DNA from: Bin87 sp965204395
Lineage (GTDB): Bacteria; Chloroflexota; Dehalococcoidia; Lucifugimonadales; UBA3495
Length of the DNA: 64,000 nucleotides
Reading direction: 5' to 3'
Assembly: GCA_965204395.1 (NCBI GenBank)
Contig: OZ241987.1
Span: 1,860,001-1,924,000 of the forward strand
In this document: in pieces, positions 33,616-42,569 of the stretch
Layout of the letters: every line of letters starts with the position of its first letter
How positions within the stretch are numbered: position 1 is the stretch's first letter
Notes under the pieces: model-generated
Told to the model about the DNA's origin: nothing
The model's input: only the letters and a program-made list of their open reading frames with translations
Databases searched by the model: none
Position numbers and translations under genes: made by a program

Positions 33616-34920
33616 ATGATTTCGCAGGCAGATAACATCGCGCTGACCCAGGTCGGCCCCGGTACCCCAATGGGCGATTTGATGCGCCGCTATTGGATGC
33701 CCGCCCTGCTGTCCTGGGAACTGGCCGAGCCCGACGGCGAGCCGGTTCGGGTGAAGCTACTGGGCGAGCAACTGGTCGCATTCCGCGACACCGACGGCCG
33801 CATCGGCCTGCTGGAAGAGCTTTGCCCCCATCGGCTGGTGTCGCTGTGGCTGGGGCGCAACGAGGAGTGCGGCCTGCGATGCGTGTATCACGGCTGGAAG
33901 TTCGACGTGAACGGCCAGTGCACCGACATGATGAACGAGCCGGCCGACAGCGATTTCCCCTCCAAGATGACCACCACCGCCTACCCGACCATCGAGATGG
34001 GCGGCGTCATCTGGGCCTACATGGGCCCGAAAGAGCATATGCCGCCGCCGCCCAAGTTCGAGTGGGCCGCCGTGCCGGACACCCACCGCCACGTAACCAA
34101 GAACATCCAGGAGTGCAACTGGCTCCAGGCCCTCGAGGGCGGCATCGACTCCGCCCACGCCACCATCCTGCACCGCACGCTGCGAACCGACACCAAGCAC
34201 GCCGGCCTGCGCATCGACTCTCCCCACGTGCAGGGCAAGCCGCCGGAACTCGAGGTGGACATCACCGACTACGGCTACCGCTACGCCGGCATCCGTTCGC
34301 TGGGCGACGAGGGCAACCACGTCAGGGCGTACCACTTCATCATGCCCTTCCACCAGATCCGCGCCAGCCAGCGCGGATATCGCGGCCGGCCGGGGCCCGT
34401 AGGATTCCTCGCCTCCGGCCACATGTGGGTCCCCATGGACGACAACAGCGTGATGGTCTGGAACTGGGACCTGTCTTACGACGAGCCCATAGAAGCCGAG
34501 GAACGGACCGACATGGACCGCAGCTACGGACGCGGCCCCGAGCACATGCTGGACAGCTTCCGTACCAGGGTCAACCGCGACAACAACTGGATGATCGACC
34601 GCGCCGTGCAGAAGACCGAGACCTTCAGCGGCATCGACGGCGTGAATGCCCAGGACGTGGCTGTGCAGGAAAGCATGGGCCACATCGTCGACCGCACCCG
34701 CGAGAACCTGACCCGCACCGACATGGCCATCATCTACGCCCGCCGCCAGTTGCTGCAGGCCACTCGCACCGTGGCTGAGGGCGGCACCCCGCCCGGCGCC
34801 GGCGACAACTACTACATGCTGCGCCCCGCCCAGGCCATCCTGCCCGTCGGCGTGGACTGGCGCGACGCCCTCTGGGACGACCTCTACCCCGACGGCTCCC
34901 AACAGCGCAACGGCAAGTAG
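33616..34920 (+). CDS. Rieske aromatic ring-hydroxylating oxygenase, alpha subunit
   Basis: The 434-residue protein has the Rieske [2Fe-2S] ligands Cys70-x-His72 and Cys89-xx-His92 (CPHR, CVYHGWKF) and the mononuclear iron ligands in GGIDSAHATILH (His181, His186). It matches the phthalate 4,5-dioxygenase-like group: single alpha subunit, needing a separate reductase, none of which is adjacent. An aggagga site precedes the ATG. It probably hydroxylates or O-demethylates an aromatic compound. The substrate is unknown. Confidence 0.94.
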   Translation: MISQADNIALTQVGPGTPMGDLMRRYWMPALLSWELAEPDGEPVRVKLLGEQLVAFRDTDGRIGLLEELCPHRLVSLWLGRNEECGLRCVYHGWKFDVNGQCTDMMNEPADSDFPSKMTTTAYPTIEMGGVIWAYMGPKEHMPPPPKFEWAAVPDTHRHVTKNIQECNWLQALEGGIDSAHATILHRTLRTDTKHAGLRIDSPHVQGKPPELEVDITDYGYRYAGIRSLGDEGNHVRAYHFIMPFHQIRASQRGYRGRPGPVGFLASGHMWVPMDDNSVMVWNWDLSYDEPIEAEERTDMDRSYGRGPEHMLDSFRTRVNRDNNWMIDRAVQKTETFSGIDGVNAQDVAVQESMGHIVDRTRENLTRTDMAIIYARRQLLQATRTVAEGGTPPGAGDNYYMLRPAQAILPVGVDWRDALWDDLYPDGSQQRNGK

Positions 34921-34945
34921 CCGAGGTTGTTCCGGAACCATGTGG

Positions 34946-34966
34946 GGGCGGGTTTCAAACCCGCCC
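34946..34966. repeat. REP-like palindrome, copy after the Rieske gene
   Basis: gggcgggtttcaaacccgccc, 26 nt after the Rieske stop, belongs to the same dispersed palindrome as 29987-30009 and may act as an mRNA 3' hairpin. Confidence 0.72.
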
Positions 34967-35041
34967 TTCAACTGTCTGTCTTGCCATGTTTATGGCACAA
35001 TAGACTGATGGCCACCGGCGAATCCGAAACCCACCCGCATC

Positions 35042-36052
35042 ATGGCTACCATCAACGAATTCTCTGACATCCTGTCCGCTATGGAGCAGAACCCGGAGCT
35101 CCAGGAGGCGATGCGGAGTCACGTGCTGGGGCAGGAACTCCAGCGACTGCCCGCCGTTGTTCAACAGCAGGGCGAGTTGCTGGTCCAGGTTCAGGATCGG
35201 CTGACGGAGTTGGCATCAACGCTCAGGGATACCACTGAGCAAATCGCAAGCTATGCGCTCGTCAGTAGCCGGGTGATCACCAATACAGTTGAACGCCTGG
35301 ACCGTGTTGAGTCAGACCTGGCCGAACTCAAGGCTTCGCAAGCCCGGCTGGAAGCAAGCGTACAGGAAATACGAGAGATACAAGCCCGTATGGAAGGCGA
35401 CATTGCGGAACTGAAGGGCGACATGGCGGGGGTGAAGGCAGACGTTGCGGAACTGAAGGGTGGCATGGCGGAGGTGAAGGCAGACGTTGCCGAACTCAAA
35501 GACACCCAGGACCGCATGCAAGCCTCTCAGGACCAAATGCAAGCCTCTCAGGATCGCATGCAGGCCACCCAGGATCGCATGCAGGCCACCCAGGATCGCA
35601 TGCAGGGACAGCTCAACAACTTGACGGGCACCGACTATGAACGGAAGGTGGCCAGAAGAGCCCCCCGCGTCGCTCGCCGCCACCTGGATTTGCGGCAAGT
35701 CAACGTGGTGTATGGCATCACCGTCGCTGACCGCGTGAGCGTCAACATACATGAACTATTGGATCAGGCCACGGAAAGCGGGGCGATCAGTGACGAGGAA
35801 TCCGACGAGCTTGAACGCACCGACTTGATCCTGACTGGTTTGACACCCGCCGGCGAATCGGTTTATGCCGTAGCTGAAGTATCAATCACTATCGACGACG
35901 ATGATGTTGACCGCGCCCGCAGCCGGTCTCGAATACTGCAACGCGCCAGCGATACCGCCTCCAGGGCTGTCGTTATCGGCACTGCCATATCCGACGCCAA
36001 TCGCCAGCGGGCGGTGCAAGACGGTGTGGCGGTTGTCATCATGGAGGAGTAG
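35042..36052 (+). CDS. Coiled-coil protein with C-terminal nuclease-like domain
   Basis: The 336-residue protein has a long coiled coil (about 60-200) ending in tandem seven-residue repeats of DRMQASQ/DRMQATQ type (about 158-195). A C-terminal alpha/beta domain of about 130 residues starts at GTDYERKVARRAPR. YAVAEVSITIDDDD followed by Arg-rich helix is compatible with a PD-(D/E)XK-like fold, as in similar cyanobacterial and Chloroflexota proteins annotated DUF3782-like. The heptad number probably varies by slippage because the repeat is also exact at the DNA level (gcatgcaggccacccaggatc). Confidence 0.72.
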   Translation: MATINEFSDILSAMEQNPELQEAMRSHVLGQELQRLPAVVQQQGELLVQVQDRLTELASTLRDTTEQIASYALVSSRVITNTVERLDRVESDLAELKASQARLEASVQEIREIQARMEGDIAELKGDMAGVKADVAELKGGMAEVKADVAELKDTQDRMQASQDQMQASQDRMQATQDRMQATQDRMQGQLNNLTGTDYERKVARRAPRVARRHLDLRQVNVVYGITVADRVSVNIHELLDQATESGAISDEESDELERTDLILTGLTPAGESVYAVAEVSITIDDDDVDRARSRSRILQRASDTASRAVVIGTAISDANRQRAVQDGVAVVIMEE

Positions 36053-36189
36053 AACCCGGCCCATAGGTTGGCCCTGGTTCAACAGACCCCGACGGCTCTG
36101 ACGCTGGAATGTTTCGTTGCGCCCGCGGAGCGCCTCTCGCCCAGATGGACTACAGCAGCATATCGCTGTCGAGCGATACTACATGCCGA

Positions 36190-36228
36190 GTAACGTCGTG
36201 GGGGCGGGTTTCAAACCCGCCCCGTTAC
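36190..36228. repeat. REP-like palindrome, extended copy
   Basis: The core ggggcgggtttcaaacccgcccc (36201-36223) is flanked by outer arms taacg and cgtta, making a longer hairpin than the other copies. It lies between two convergent transcription units. Confidence 0.72.
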
Positions 36229-36246
36229 TTTTGCGATGATACGGGG

Positions 36247-36514
36247 TCAACAATAAACGCTGTCGCGTCTGCCGATGCGAACCACCAGCACGCGCAGGAT
36301 ATCGTCCTGAATCTCGCAAATCACGCGCTAACCGCCAATCCTGTATCGCCACAACCCATCCAGGGGACCGGTCAACGCTCTGCCAGTGCTGGGTGGATCC
36401 TCTCGCCGAGCAACCCGCTCGTCCATGTATTCCACCACACGGCGGGCAGTCTGCCGATCCAATCGACGTAACTGGTCTCGCGCCGTATGCAGAATACTCA
36501 ACCGTCCAGGCCAA
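36247..36514 (-). pseudogene. Broken RelE/ParE-family toxin
   Basis: The frame starts with TTG at 36514 overlapping the antitoxin end (AWTVEYS), then must shift by one base to continue HTARDQLRRLDRQTARRVVEYMDERVARRE and ALTGPLDGLWRYRIGG. At the position of the usual tyrosine of the YRVICEI block a TAG stop stands instead, after which RVICEIQDDILRVLVVRIGRRDSVY continues in frame. So a complete RelE/ParE mRNA-interferase-like toxin is recognisable but carries one frameshift and one nonsense codon. Confidence 0.8.
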
Positions 36515-36725
36515 GGTCGCGTCTCACCTCGTCGGATGAAAATACGCGCTCTTGACCAGAGCGGATACGTTCAAGAACTTGGGCAGCAAGGTAATAGTCC
36601 TCAACGTCGTCTAACCCGCGCTCTATGATCTCTTGAAGGATGGACGACTTGGTGAGGCCGGTTTCCGAAACCAGAAACTCGAGGCGTTCCTCTGTTTCAG
36701 CCGAGAGTTGGATGGTAGTTGCCAT
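36498..36725 (-). CDS. Ribbon-helix-helix antitoxin (RelB/ParD-like)
   Basis: The 75-residue protein starts with the DNA-binding strand ATTIQLSAETEERLEFLV and helix GLTKSSILQEIIERGLDDVED, a standard ribbon-helix-helix. The acidic C terminus (VFSSDEVRRDLGLDG) is the usual toxin-neutralising tail. The ATG at 36725 gives the canonical start. The reading frame is intact while its overlapping toxin gene is destroyed, so it is now an orphan that may still bind its operator. Confidence 0.87.
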   Translation of the reverse strand: MATTIQLSAETEERLEFLVSETGLTKSSILQEIIERGLDDVEDYYLAAQVLERIRSGQERVFSSDEVRRDLGLDG

Positions 36726-36772
36726 GTCGTCTTCCAGTGCTGTTGCCCAGGGGAATCGCCCGAATCCTAGAT

Positions 36773-37081
36773 TCAAGCCTCCATTAGGCTCAGTAATTCC
36801 CTGGCTTTGGCAGCGATTCGTTCGTAATTCGGGATGCGCTTTGACTGGATTACAATTTGTAGTGCATCCCCTGCCCTACCGGATCTGATGATCCTACGCG
36901 CTTGGCTAACGCGGGTCCTGCTGCCGTTTTCGGTGTAATTTTCTCGGCGTATCAGATTCTCGATTATCCGGCGGTTGGGCATAGTCTGGTCAGCGAACTG
37001 ACTAAAATATTCAACGAAGCACGCCTTGCCAATACTCCGCAGGCTCCTGTCTAGCTGGACATCATTCATTTTCTTTGACAC
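36773..37081 (-). CDS. Small basic protein, uncharacterised
   Basis: The 102-residue reading uses GTG at 37081 (ATG at 37069 is possible). It is helical and basic with RRIIENLIRREN and a C-terminal IAAKARELLSLME helix. It lies 47 nt upstream of the antitoxin on the same strand and could share its transcript. I recognise no family. The terminator at 37096-37129 insulates it from the monooxygenase gene. Confidence 0.5.
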   Translation of the reverse strand: MSKKMNDVQLDRSLRSIGKACFVEYFSQFADQTMPNRRIIENLIRRENYTENGSRTRVSQARRIIRSGRAGDALQIVIQSKRIPNYERIAAKARELLSLMEA

Positions 37082-37095
37082 CAGGTGTCATGGAA

Positions 37096-37129
37096 AACTC
37101 CGGGGCATGCTAACGCATGCCCCGGAGTT
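37096..37129 (-). terminator. Perfect 15-bp hairpin terminator
   Basis: aactccggggcatgc pairs completely with gcatgccccggagtt around the loop taac. Read on the minus strand it is followed by TTTTCC, 25 nt after the stop of the monooxygenase gene, so it should terminate that gene. Confidence 0.85.
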
Positions 37130-37153
37130 CCGTTGATTGCGGTGGTGGTTCGT

Positions 37154-38305
37154 TTATCCTTCCTTCAGCGCCGGTATCACCCTGGTGCCTAGCAACTCCA
37201 CCGAGCGCATCACGTCCTCGTGGGGCATGTGGCCCTCGTTGCCGTAGATCAGGATGTAGCCGGGCTCAAGGTCCCGGCGGATGTGCCGCAGTTTCTCCGT
37301 AACGGTTTCGGGGCTGCCCACGATGATGTTGTAGGCATCCTGCAGGTCCTCGTAGGACATCCGGCGACCCATGGTGCCCGTGCCGATCAATGGCCGCGAC
37401 ATCTTGATGCGCAGGGCCTCGCGGGACTGGTAGCCCGGCGGGTCGTTGAACTCCATCGGCCCGCGGTTCCGGTGATTCTCGGTCCACAGGAACGTGCGGC
37501 CGATCTCCTGCGCCCGCTCGTCGGTGTCCGCCACCAGGCAGCGGATCAGGTACCCGAAGTGCTCGGGCCCAGCCTCGTAGCCCTCCTCTGCGGCGGTCTC
37601 GTGGTAGATGCCCTTGAGCTGCTTGGTGAGGTCCAGCAGGGAACCCAGGTTCATGTACGGGTAGCGGTGCTTCGCCGCCCAGATCACCGACTCGGGGCTG
37701 CCCGTGCCGGGGAACCAGACCGGCGGATGCGGCTTCTGGATCGGAACCACCCACGGGTTGACCATGCGGTGGGGCCAGTACTCGCCCTCCCAGCGGAAGG
37801 GGCCGGGCTCGGTCCAGCACTTGACGATCAGGTCGTGGGCCTCTTCGAAGCGGGGGCGGTTCTCGGTGGGCGGGTAGCCCGCGTGCAGCGTCTCAACGGC
37901 CGTGCCCCGCACGAAGCCGGAGATGATCCGGCCGCCGCTGATGCAGTCCAGCATGGCGATCTCTTCGGCCATCTTCACCGGATCGTTCACCGCGATCACG
38001 TTGCCCAGCATGGCGATCTTGGCGTTCTTGGTCCGCTGCGTGATGACGGCGGCGTCCACGTTCACCGACGGCTTCATGCACCAGTAGGAACTGTGATGCT
38101 CGTTGGACATGATCCCGTCGAAGCCCACCTCGTCGGCCAGCTGGTACTGGTCGTGGTAGTTGGAATACAGAACGTGCGCCTTCTCCGGATCGAAGTACGT
38201 GTTGGGGAAGTGCATCCGGCCCGATTCGTAGGGCGCCAGGTCGTCTTCGGTAACGTGGCCGTAGGGTTGCTCTGAGAACCAGAATACTTCGAGTTGATGC
38301 GCCAT
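37154..38305 (-). CDS. Luciferase-like flavin-dependent monooxygenase
   Basis: The 383-residue protein belongs to the LLM class. Marks are FDGIMSNEHHSSYWCMKPSV near residues 63-82, LGNVIAVNDPVKMAEEIAMLDCISGGRIISGFVRGT, and PVWFPGTGSPESVIWAAKH. The EHH segment resembles the active-site His region of alkane/EDTA-type two-component FMN monooxygenases, so a separate flavin reductase is probably needed. It is followed by its own terminator and preceded by an alpha/beta hydrolase gene on the same strand, a natural oxygenase-plus-hydrolase pair. Confidence 0.92.
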   Translation of the reverse strand: MAHQLEVFWFSEQPYGHVTEDDLAPYESGRMHFPNTYFDPEKAHVLYSNYHDQYQLADEVGFDGIMSNEHHSSYWCMKPSVNVDAAVITQRTKNAKIAMLGNVIAVNDPVKMAEEIAMLDCISGGRIISGFVRGTAVETLHAGYPPTENRPRFEEAHDLIVKCWTEPGPFRWEGEYWPHRMVNPWVVPIQKPHPPVWFPGTGSPESVIWAAKHRYPYMNLGSLLDLTKQLKGIYHETAAEEGYEAGPEHFGYLIRCLVADTDERAQEIGRTFLWTENHRNRGPMEFNDPPGYQSREALRIKMSRPLIGTGTMGRRMSYEDLQDAYNIIVGSPETVTEKLRHIRRDLEPGYILIYGNEGHMPHEDVMRSVELLGTRVIPALKEG

Positions 38306-38425
38306 GATATTCGCTCCTTTTTCGTCTTCATCCGCTCATGGTGAGCCTGTCGAACCATGTGCCGCTTGCCATGTCATCCTTCGACAGGCTCAGGATGACC
38401 GCGAAAAGGGTCAGAAAATGGGAAT

Positions 38426-39220
38426 CTACAGGCTGTTCAGGAACCCGCTGACGGCGGCCACGAATTCGCCGCGCTTTTCCACGGCGGGGGAGTGTCCGCA
38501 GTTGTCGATGATGCGCAGTTGGCTGCCCTGGATCGCCTGCTGGAACAGGTGCCCGCACTCTACCGGAATGATGGCATCCTCGCGGCCCCACACGATGAGC
38601 GTGGGCGTCTCTACGCGGGACAGGGTGTGCGGCAGGCTGGGGTTGTGCAGGTAGGGCTTCCAGCACAGTTGCGACGCCGTGATGGCGTTGGAGTGCACCA
38701 CCAACTGCTCTTCGGGGCTCAGCTCTCGGGTGTAGTTCTCGTAGTTCGGCACCTGGCTGGGGTCGTGGAACCGCTGCTTCAGGCGGGTGTCGGCGGAGAC
38801 CATGAAGATCTCTGCGATCTCGCCCTGGCGCGGCTTGATTCCGGCCGCGTCCACCAGTATCAGGGCGTTGATGTTGTGGTCGTCCATCGCCGCCATTTCA
38901 GCGGACACCCAACCGCCCATCGACGAACCCATCAGAACGATGTCCTGCAGACCCAGCGCGTCGATGAACATGTGATTGAAATGCGCCACGTCGCTGATGG
39001 TCTTGATCCACCCGGGCGCTTCGGTGCCGTTGAAGCCAGGCTGGCTGGGAACAAATACGGTGTACTCGGCCGACAGGTCTTCGTGGTACGGCTGCCACCC
39101 GTTGGAGCCGCCGGCGCCGTGGAAGAAGACCAGTGGCGGGCCATTGCCGCCCGAATACATTTCGACGGCAGTACCGTTGACATTCACGGTAGTCAGAGAA
39201 CCGTTCTGAACTGTTGTCAT
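38426..39220 (-). CDS. Alpha/beta hydrolase
   Basis: The 264-residue enzyme has the oxyanion HGAG segment, the nucleophile elbow GSSMGGW (Ser about 97) and the terminal His in DNCGHSPAVE. The family resembles meta-cleavage-product hydrolases and similar C-C or ester hydrolases. It is transcribed ahead of the monooxygenase gene (120-bp gap containing the palindromic gagcctgtcgaacca and ccttcgacaggctcagg repeats). Substrate unknown; action on the monooxygenase product is inference. Confidence 0.91.
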   Translation of the reverse strand: MTTVQNGSLTTVNVNGTAVEMYSGGNGPPLVFFHGAGGSNGWQPYHEDLSAEYTVFVPSQPGFNGTEAPGWIKTISDVAHFNHMFIDALGLQDIVLMGSSMGGWVSAEMAAMDDHNINALILVDAAGIKPRQGEIAEIFMVSADTRLKQRFHDPSQVPNYENYTRELSPEEQLVVHSNAITASQLCWKPYLHNPSLPHTLSRVETPTLIVWGREDAIIPVECGHLFQQAIQGSQLRIIDNCGHSPAVEKRGEFVAAVSGFLNSL

Positions 39221-39569
39221 ACTCTCGTTCCTGTGCGGGGTTGGGATGGCGATATTCTGTTACAGGGGTAGCGGTATGTCAAGGCAACAGGAGTCAACGG
39301 CGGCGGAACCCGACCGCATCCGAACCGGCGCTGGCAAGGGCACGCCTTTCGGTTTTTTTGGAACGATGCCTTCGACCTCTCAGCAACGGAATCTCCCATA
39401 ACCAGCCCGCGCGGCCAGAGCGCGTCAACCGGAGGGCGTCAAGAGGATTTACCGTCAGCCTCTCGATCGTAGCTTGGATGCGGGAGAACCGGCCGCATGC
39501 GCATGTCTGGTCGTGCAAACAATCCCCACTGGAACAACCCCTTCTGTCCGAGTCGTGGGAGATGATGCC
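39221..39569. other. Gene-free intergenic stretch
   Basis: It separates divergent genes. A T-run (cggtttttttgg) lies at about 39350 after a weak gcacgcc hairpin and could be a remnant terminator. No frame is convincing. Confidence 0.4.
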
Positions 39570-40157
39570 ATGACATCGCAACGTCTCATAGCGATAACTT
39601 GGTTCCTCATCCTGGCGGTGACCGTGGTGGGCTTCGCGTGGTCCCTATGGCCGTCCAGCAACTCTGGCGAATCAACCGACCAGCGGTACGACCGGTCAAT
39701 CTACGAGAATCTGGACCCGTCATTCGCCAGGGAGCACATGAGAGGCCGCCTGATCAGTGCCGCCAGCAAAAATCCCGGATTCGGCGGCGTTTTCCTTTCC
39801 AAGAGACAGACTGTTCTCAACATCTACATCGCAGACGACAAGAACGACCCTGAACAATGGGACAGGGACCGACAGGCCCTTGAAGAACTGCTTGATCCCC
39901 AGTCGGGCTTGAAGCTCAACGTTATCAAGGGCGATTACACCATCGCCCAGCTTTCGGAGTGGTATGACCTGATGCAGTCGGAGGGTATATGGGATCAGGA
40001 CGGGGTGCATATGATCGACCTGCACGAGGGCATCAACAAGCTCTACATCGGAGTGTCCAGCGAGTGGGACGTCGAGGGCGTTTACACGTTTCTTGAAGGA
40101 ATCGGCATACCTCGCCAAGCCGTGGCGGTAGCAGTAGAGGAGCCCATGACCTACTGA
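39570..40157 (+). CDS. Single-pass membrane protein, uncharacterised
   Basis: From the ATG at 39570 the protein has 195 residues: one N-terminal membrane helix (about 6-26, ITWFLILAVTVVGFAWSLW) and a soluble extracytoplasmic domain with acidic surface. Its C-terminal pattern VHMIDLHEGINKLYIGVSSEWDVEGV looks like a beta-alpha repeat. A nearby in-frame ATG at 39561 is possible. It precedes the CAP-domain gene by 163 bp on the same strand, so both may serve the cell surface. No family recognised. Confidence 0.62.
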   Translation: MTSQRLIAITWFLILAVTVVGFAWSLWPSSNSGESTDQRYDRSIYENLDPSFAREHMRGRLISAASKNPGFGGVFLSKRQTVLNIYIADDKNDPEQWDRDRQALEELLDPQSGLKLNVIKGDYTIAQLSEWYDLMQSEGIWDQDGVHMIDLHEGINKLYIGVSSEWDVEGVYTFLEGIGIPRQAVAVAVEEPMTY

Positions 40158-40320
40158 AAGCCCACGTTGACGTGTCTGCCCACGACGACAGGATGGCAGG
40201 CTTCAATCGGATTCAACAAGTTCAAGACCTGAACGTCAACGTGTCCCAGGTTCCTCGGCGATACGCTGCAGCTGTAGCCCCCATATTGACCATTGAGCCG
40301 ACGATAGCGGATATTGACGC

Positions 40321-41745
40321 ATGGCTCGTCAACGATCGAATCACCGGCACGATTGTCCCTGTAACGCGTGCGTCAGACGCCGCAACGCCCGACGCCGCCG
40401 GGATGCGGACCGATACAGCGAAGAAGGCCGACCGCTACCGCAAGGCTCCCAACTCTACGAAATAGAAAGGGGCTTGCCTCCGGTTTACGACAGCCGGTCC
40501 ATGGATGTTCGGAGAATTGAGGAAAGCATACGCACCAGGCCTAGCCGACAAATACTGCCTGCGGACTCTGGCGATGTTTTGGATCAACGCCCAGCACCTG
40601 TTGTGCCCGCTACAACCCCCGGACAGCCGCGAGATCGCGGCGGCGGGATAGGGTGGATAATCGCTACTTTGTTGGTTACGGCAGTGCTTGGCGGTGTCGT
40701 CTATGGCGCGATGCGTTTTGACTTGCTACAACCCGGCCAGCCAGCCGTTTCGCTCCCCGTGGTACTGCCGACGCCGACGCAGGCGCTTACACCAACGGAG
40801 TTACCCCCAACAGAGACGCCTGCCAGTCCGGAAGCTCAGGCACCTGTGATCCCTACTCCCACGGCAGGCCAGACCCCTACGCCAATCCCTACATCCACTC
40901 CCATTGCTACCCCCACCATGACAATTGTTGTGGCGGTCCCGACAGAGCAAGAGATTGTGGTGAATGCGTTCGCGGAATTTGATGGGCAATACTCGAGGGC
41001 GGACCGACAATTCAGAGCTACTGCGGCGAACCTCGCTGTAGAGGAGGGCCGTCAAACAGTGGTGGATATTCGTAGGTTGGTCGATGAATACTGCAACGGA
41101 GCGATCCCGGCATTGGCTGACGCCACGCATTTGAGCCAGGACACCGATGCCAGTACCGAACGCCCAACGCTCATCAAACCTACCGCAACTTCCGCGCCGA
41201 CGCCAACGTCGCCACCTACCAAGATGCCTACGTTACGACCCACGCCGACCTCAATCCTGACCACGGGCGGTGATGGCCGATTCGATCAGTTGGAAATGGC
41301 TGCTGCCTTGCACCATCTTGTAAACGCCTACCGCGAGCAGCAGGGACGGTCTGAGCTCGAACTAGACCTGCGCCTGATGTTCGTCGCCCAGATGCACAGC
41401 GATGACATGGCGAAGCACGACTACTACTCGCACACGAACCGCACGGGAGACGATCCGACCGCACGCGCTCGTAAGGCAGGATACAACTGCCAGAATCCGC
41501 GCAGCATCGGCGTCGCTGAGAACATTCACGTGCTCTATGGACACACCAGCATGCTGTACGGCCAGCCCTACGCGTTGGAGACGCAGGAGCGGATGATTCA
41601 GAGGTTTGTCGCGGACTGGATCAACAGCCCGGGCCACCGTCAGAACATCCTCGACCGGAGGTACACCAAGACGGGAATTGGCGTCGGCTTTGGCCCCTAT
41701 GACGGAATCCCAAGCGCGATATTCGTAACGCAGAAATTCTGCTAG
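40321..41745 (+). CDS. CAP/SCP-domain surface protein with N-terminal membrane helix
   Basis: The 474-residue protein has a basic cytoplasmic N terminus with HDCPCNAC, a membrane helix (about 111-133) and a Pro/Thr-rich stalk (PTPTQ, PTPTAGQ, PTST). A helical spacer and a second Thr/Pro-rich linker follow, and finally a CAP/SCP domain (about 320-474). The last shows VNAYREQQG, MHSDDMAKHDYYSHT, AENI, SPGHRQNIL and a GIGVGFG strand. CAP domains of this bacterial type are extracellular and lack a settled catalytic role. No ribosome-binding site is evident, so the start is provisional. Confidence 0.86.
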   Translation: MARQRSNHRHDCPCNACVRRRNARRRRDADRYSEEGRPLPQGSQLYEIERGLPPVYDSRSMDVRRIEESIRTRPSRQILPADSGDVLDQRPAPVVPATTPGQPRDRGGGIGWIIATLLVTAVLGGVVYGAMRFDLLQPGQPAVSLPVVLPTPTQALTPTELPPTETPASPEAQAPVIPTPTAGQTPTPIPTSTPIATPTMTIVVAVPTEQEIVVNAFAEFDGQYSRADRQFRATAANLAVEEGRQTVVDIRRLVDEYCNGAIPALADATHLSQDTDASTERPTLIKPTATSAPTPTSPPTKMPTLRPTPTSILTTGGDGRFDQLEMAAALHHLVNAYREQQGRSELELDLRLMFVAQMHSDDMAKHDYYSHTNRTGDDPTARARKAGYNCQNPRSIGVAENIHVLYGHTSMLYGQPYALETQERMIQRFVADWINSPGHRQNILDRRYTKTGIGVGFGPYDGIPSAIFVTQKFC

Positions 41746-41766
41746 GTGTGGGGCCTATCCGATACG

Positions 41767-42194
41767 TTATTTCCGCTGCCGGCGGTAGTAGACCACGTAA
41801 TGCCGCGCTCGATCTCGGGAATGGTGCCCAAAGTCGTAGAACTCCCAACGCAGGTATTGATGTCTGTGGCCGTTGACCAGCAAAGCGAAGCCGCTGGTAT
41901 GCGACGGAGTACGATATCGCCTTGGTCGTTCCGACAAGACGTTGGCCACCAATGCGGCGGGTCGTCTATCTCCTGCCAACTGTCGTGAACCTCGACAGGT
42001 TCGCCTATGAACTGGGCATACAACCACACTCTTTTGCCCTTCTTGGTTCGGTGGGCCAACGGTCGCCTGCTGTCGTGCTTTTCCAGGTTTGACCTTATTT
42101 TCCGACGGCGAATCTGTTCCGGCACGGTCCGCAAATGCTCGATCGCTGATGTGGCGAGGTTGGTTACAACTCTGGCCGAAACGTCTTCAAGCAT
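41767..42194 (-). pseudogene. Probably frameshifted gene for a ~140-residue protein
   Basis: The first ~95 codons from 42194 (MLEDVSARVVTNLAT... HDSWQEIDDPPHWWPTSCRNDQGDIV) look coding in one phase. The last ~45 (FALLVNGHRHQYLRWEFYDFG... HYVVYYRRQRK) look coding in the next phase. The switch lies around 41890-41911. Read without a shift, the C terminus is low-quality. A promoter-like TATAAT lies upstream at 42333-42338 on this strand. I recognise no family; a sequencing error is possible. Confidence 0.45.
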
Positions 42195-42569
42195 AATATG
42201 CGCTCACAAATAAGTCGGGTTGTTCCATCATGCCAACGGCTTCACGCTTCGTCCCCATGACGTAGGACAAGATTTAGATAGCGGTTCGTTGCCGTCGCGG
42301 GTAACGAGGAGATATCGAGTTCCCCGACGCCCATTATACAGGCGTTGCTGCCTGCTCGTGAGGCAAACCCCTGTCATCTGTCCGTTCGTTGATGTTGGAA
42401 GGGCCGATCTATGGATACGGGCACATGAACATGTTAGTGCGTGCGAATGGGATCAGGCCCAAAAGGGATACCCTGGCGGTCGCGCGTTTCTTCTTGCCGG
42501 ACTTCCCCGCATCAATTACGATATACGTTGGGATTGTGCACCAAACTCCCCTCCCAAGTGCCGGAATAT
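42195..42569. other. Gene-free stretch upstream of the epimerase gene
   Basis: Short frames on both strands show no family similarity. On the minus strand TATAAT (42333-42338) may drive the gene at 41767-42194. No binding site of the Shine-Dalgarno type precedes the epimerase ATG. Confidence 0.4.

Noticed and set aside
40172..40465. Possible gene between the 39570 and 40321 genes
   Set aside because: It overlaps the CAP-protein N-terminus in another phase and has no family resemblance.
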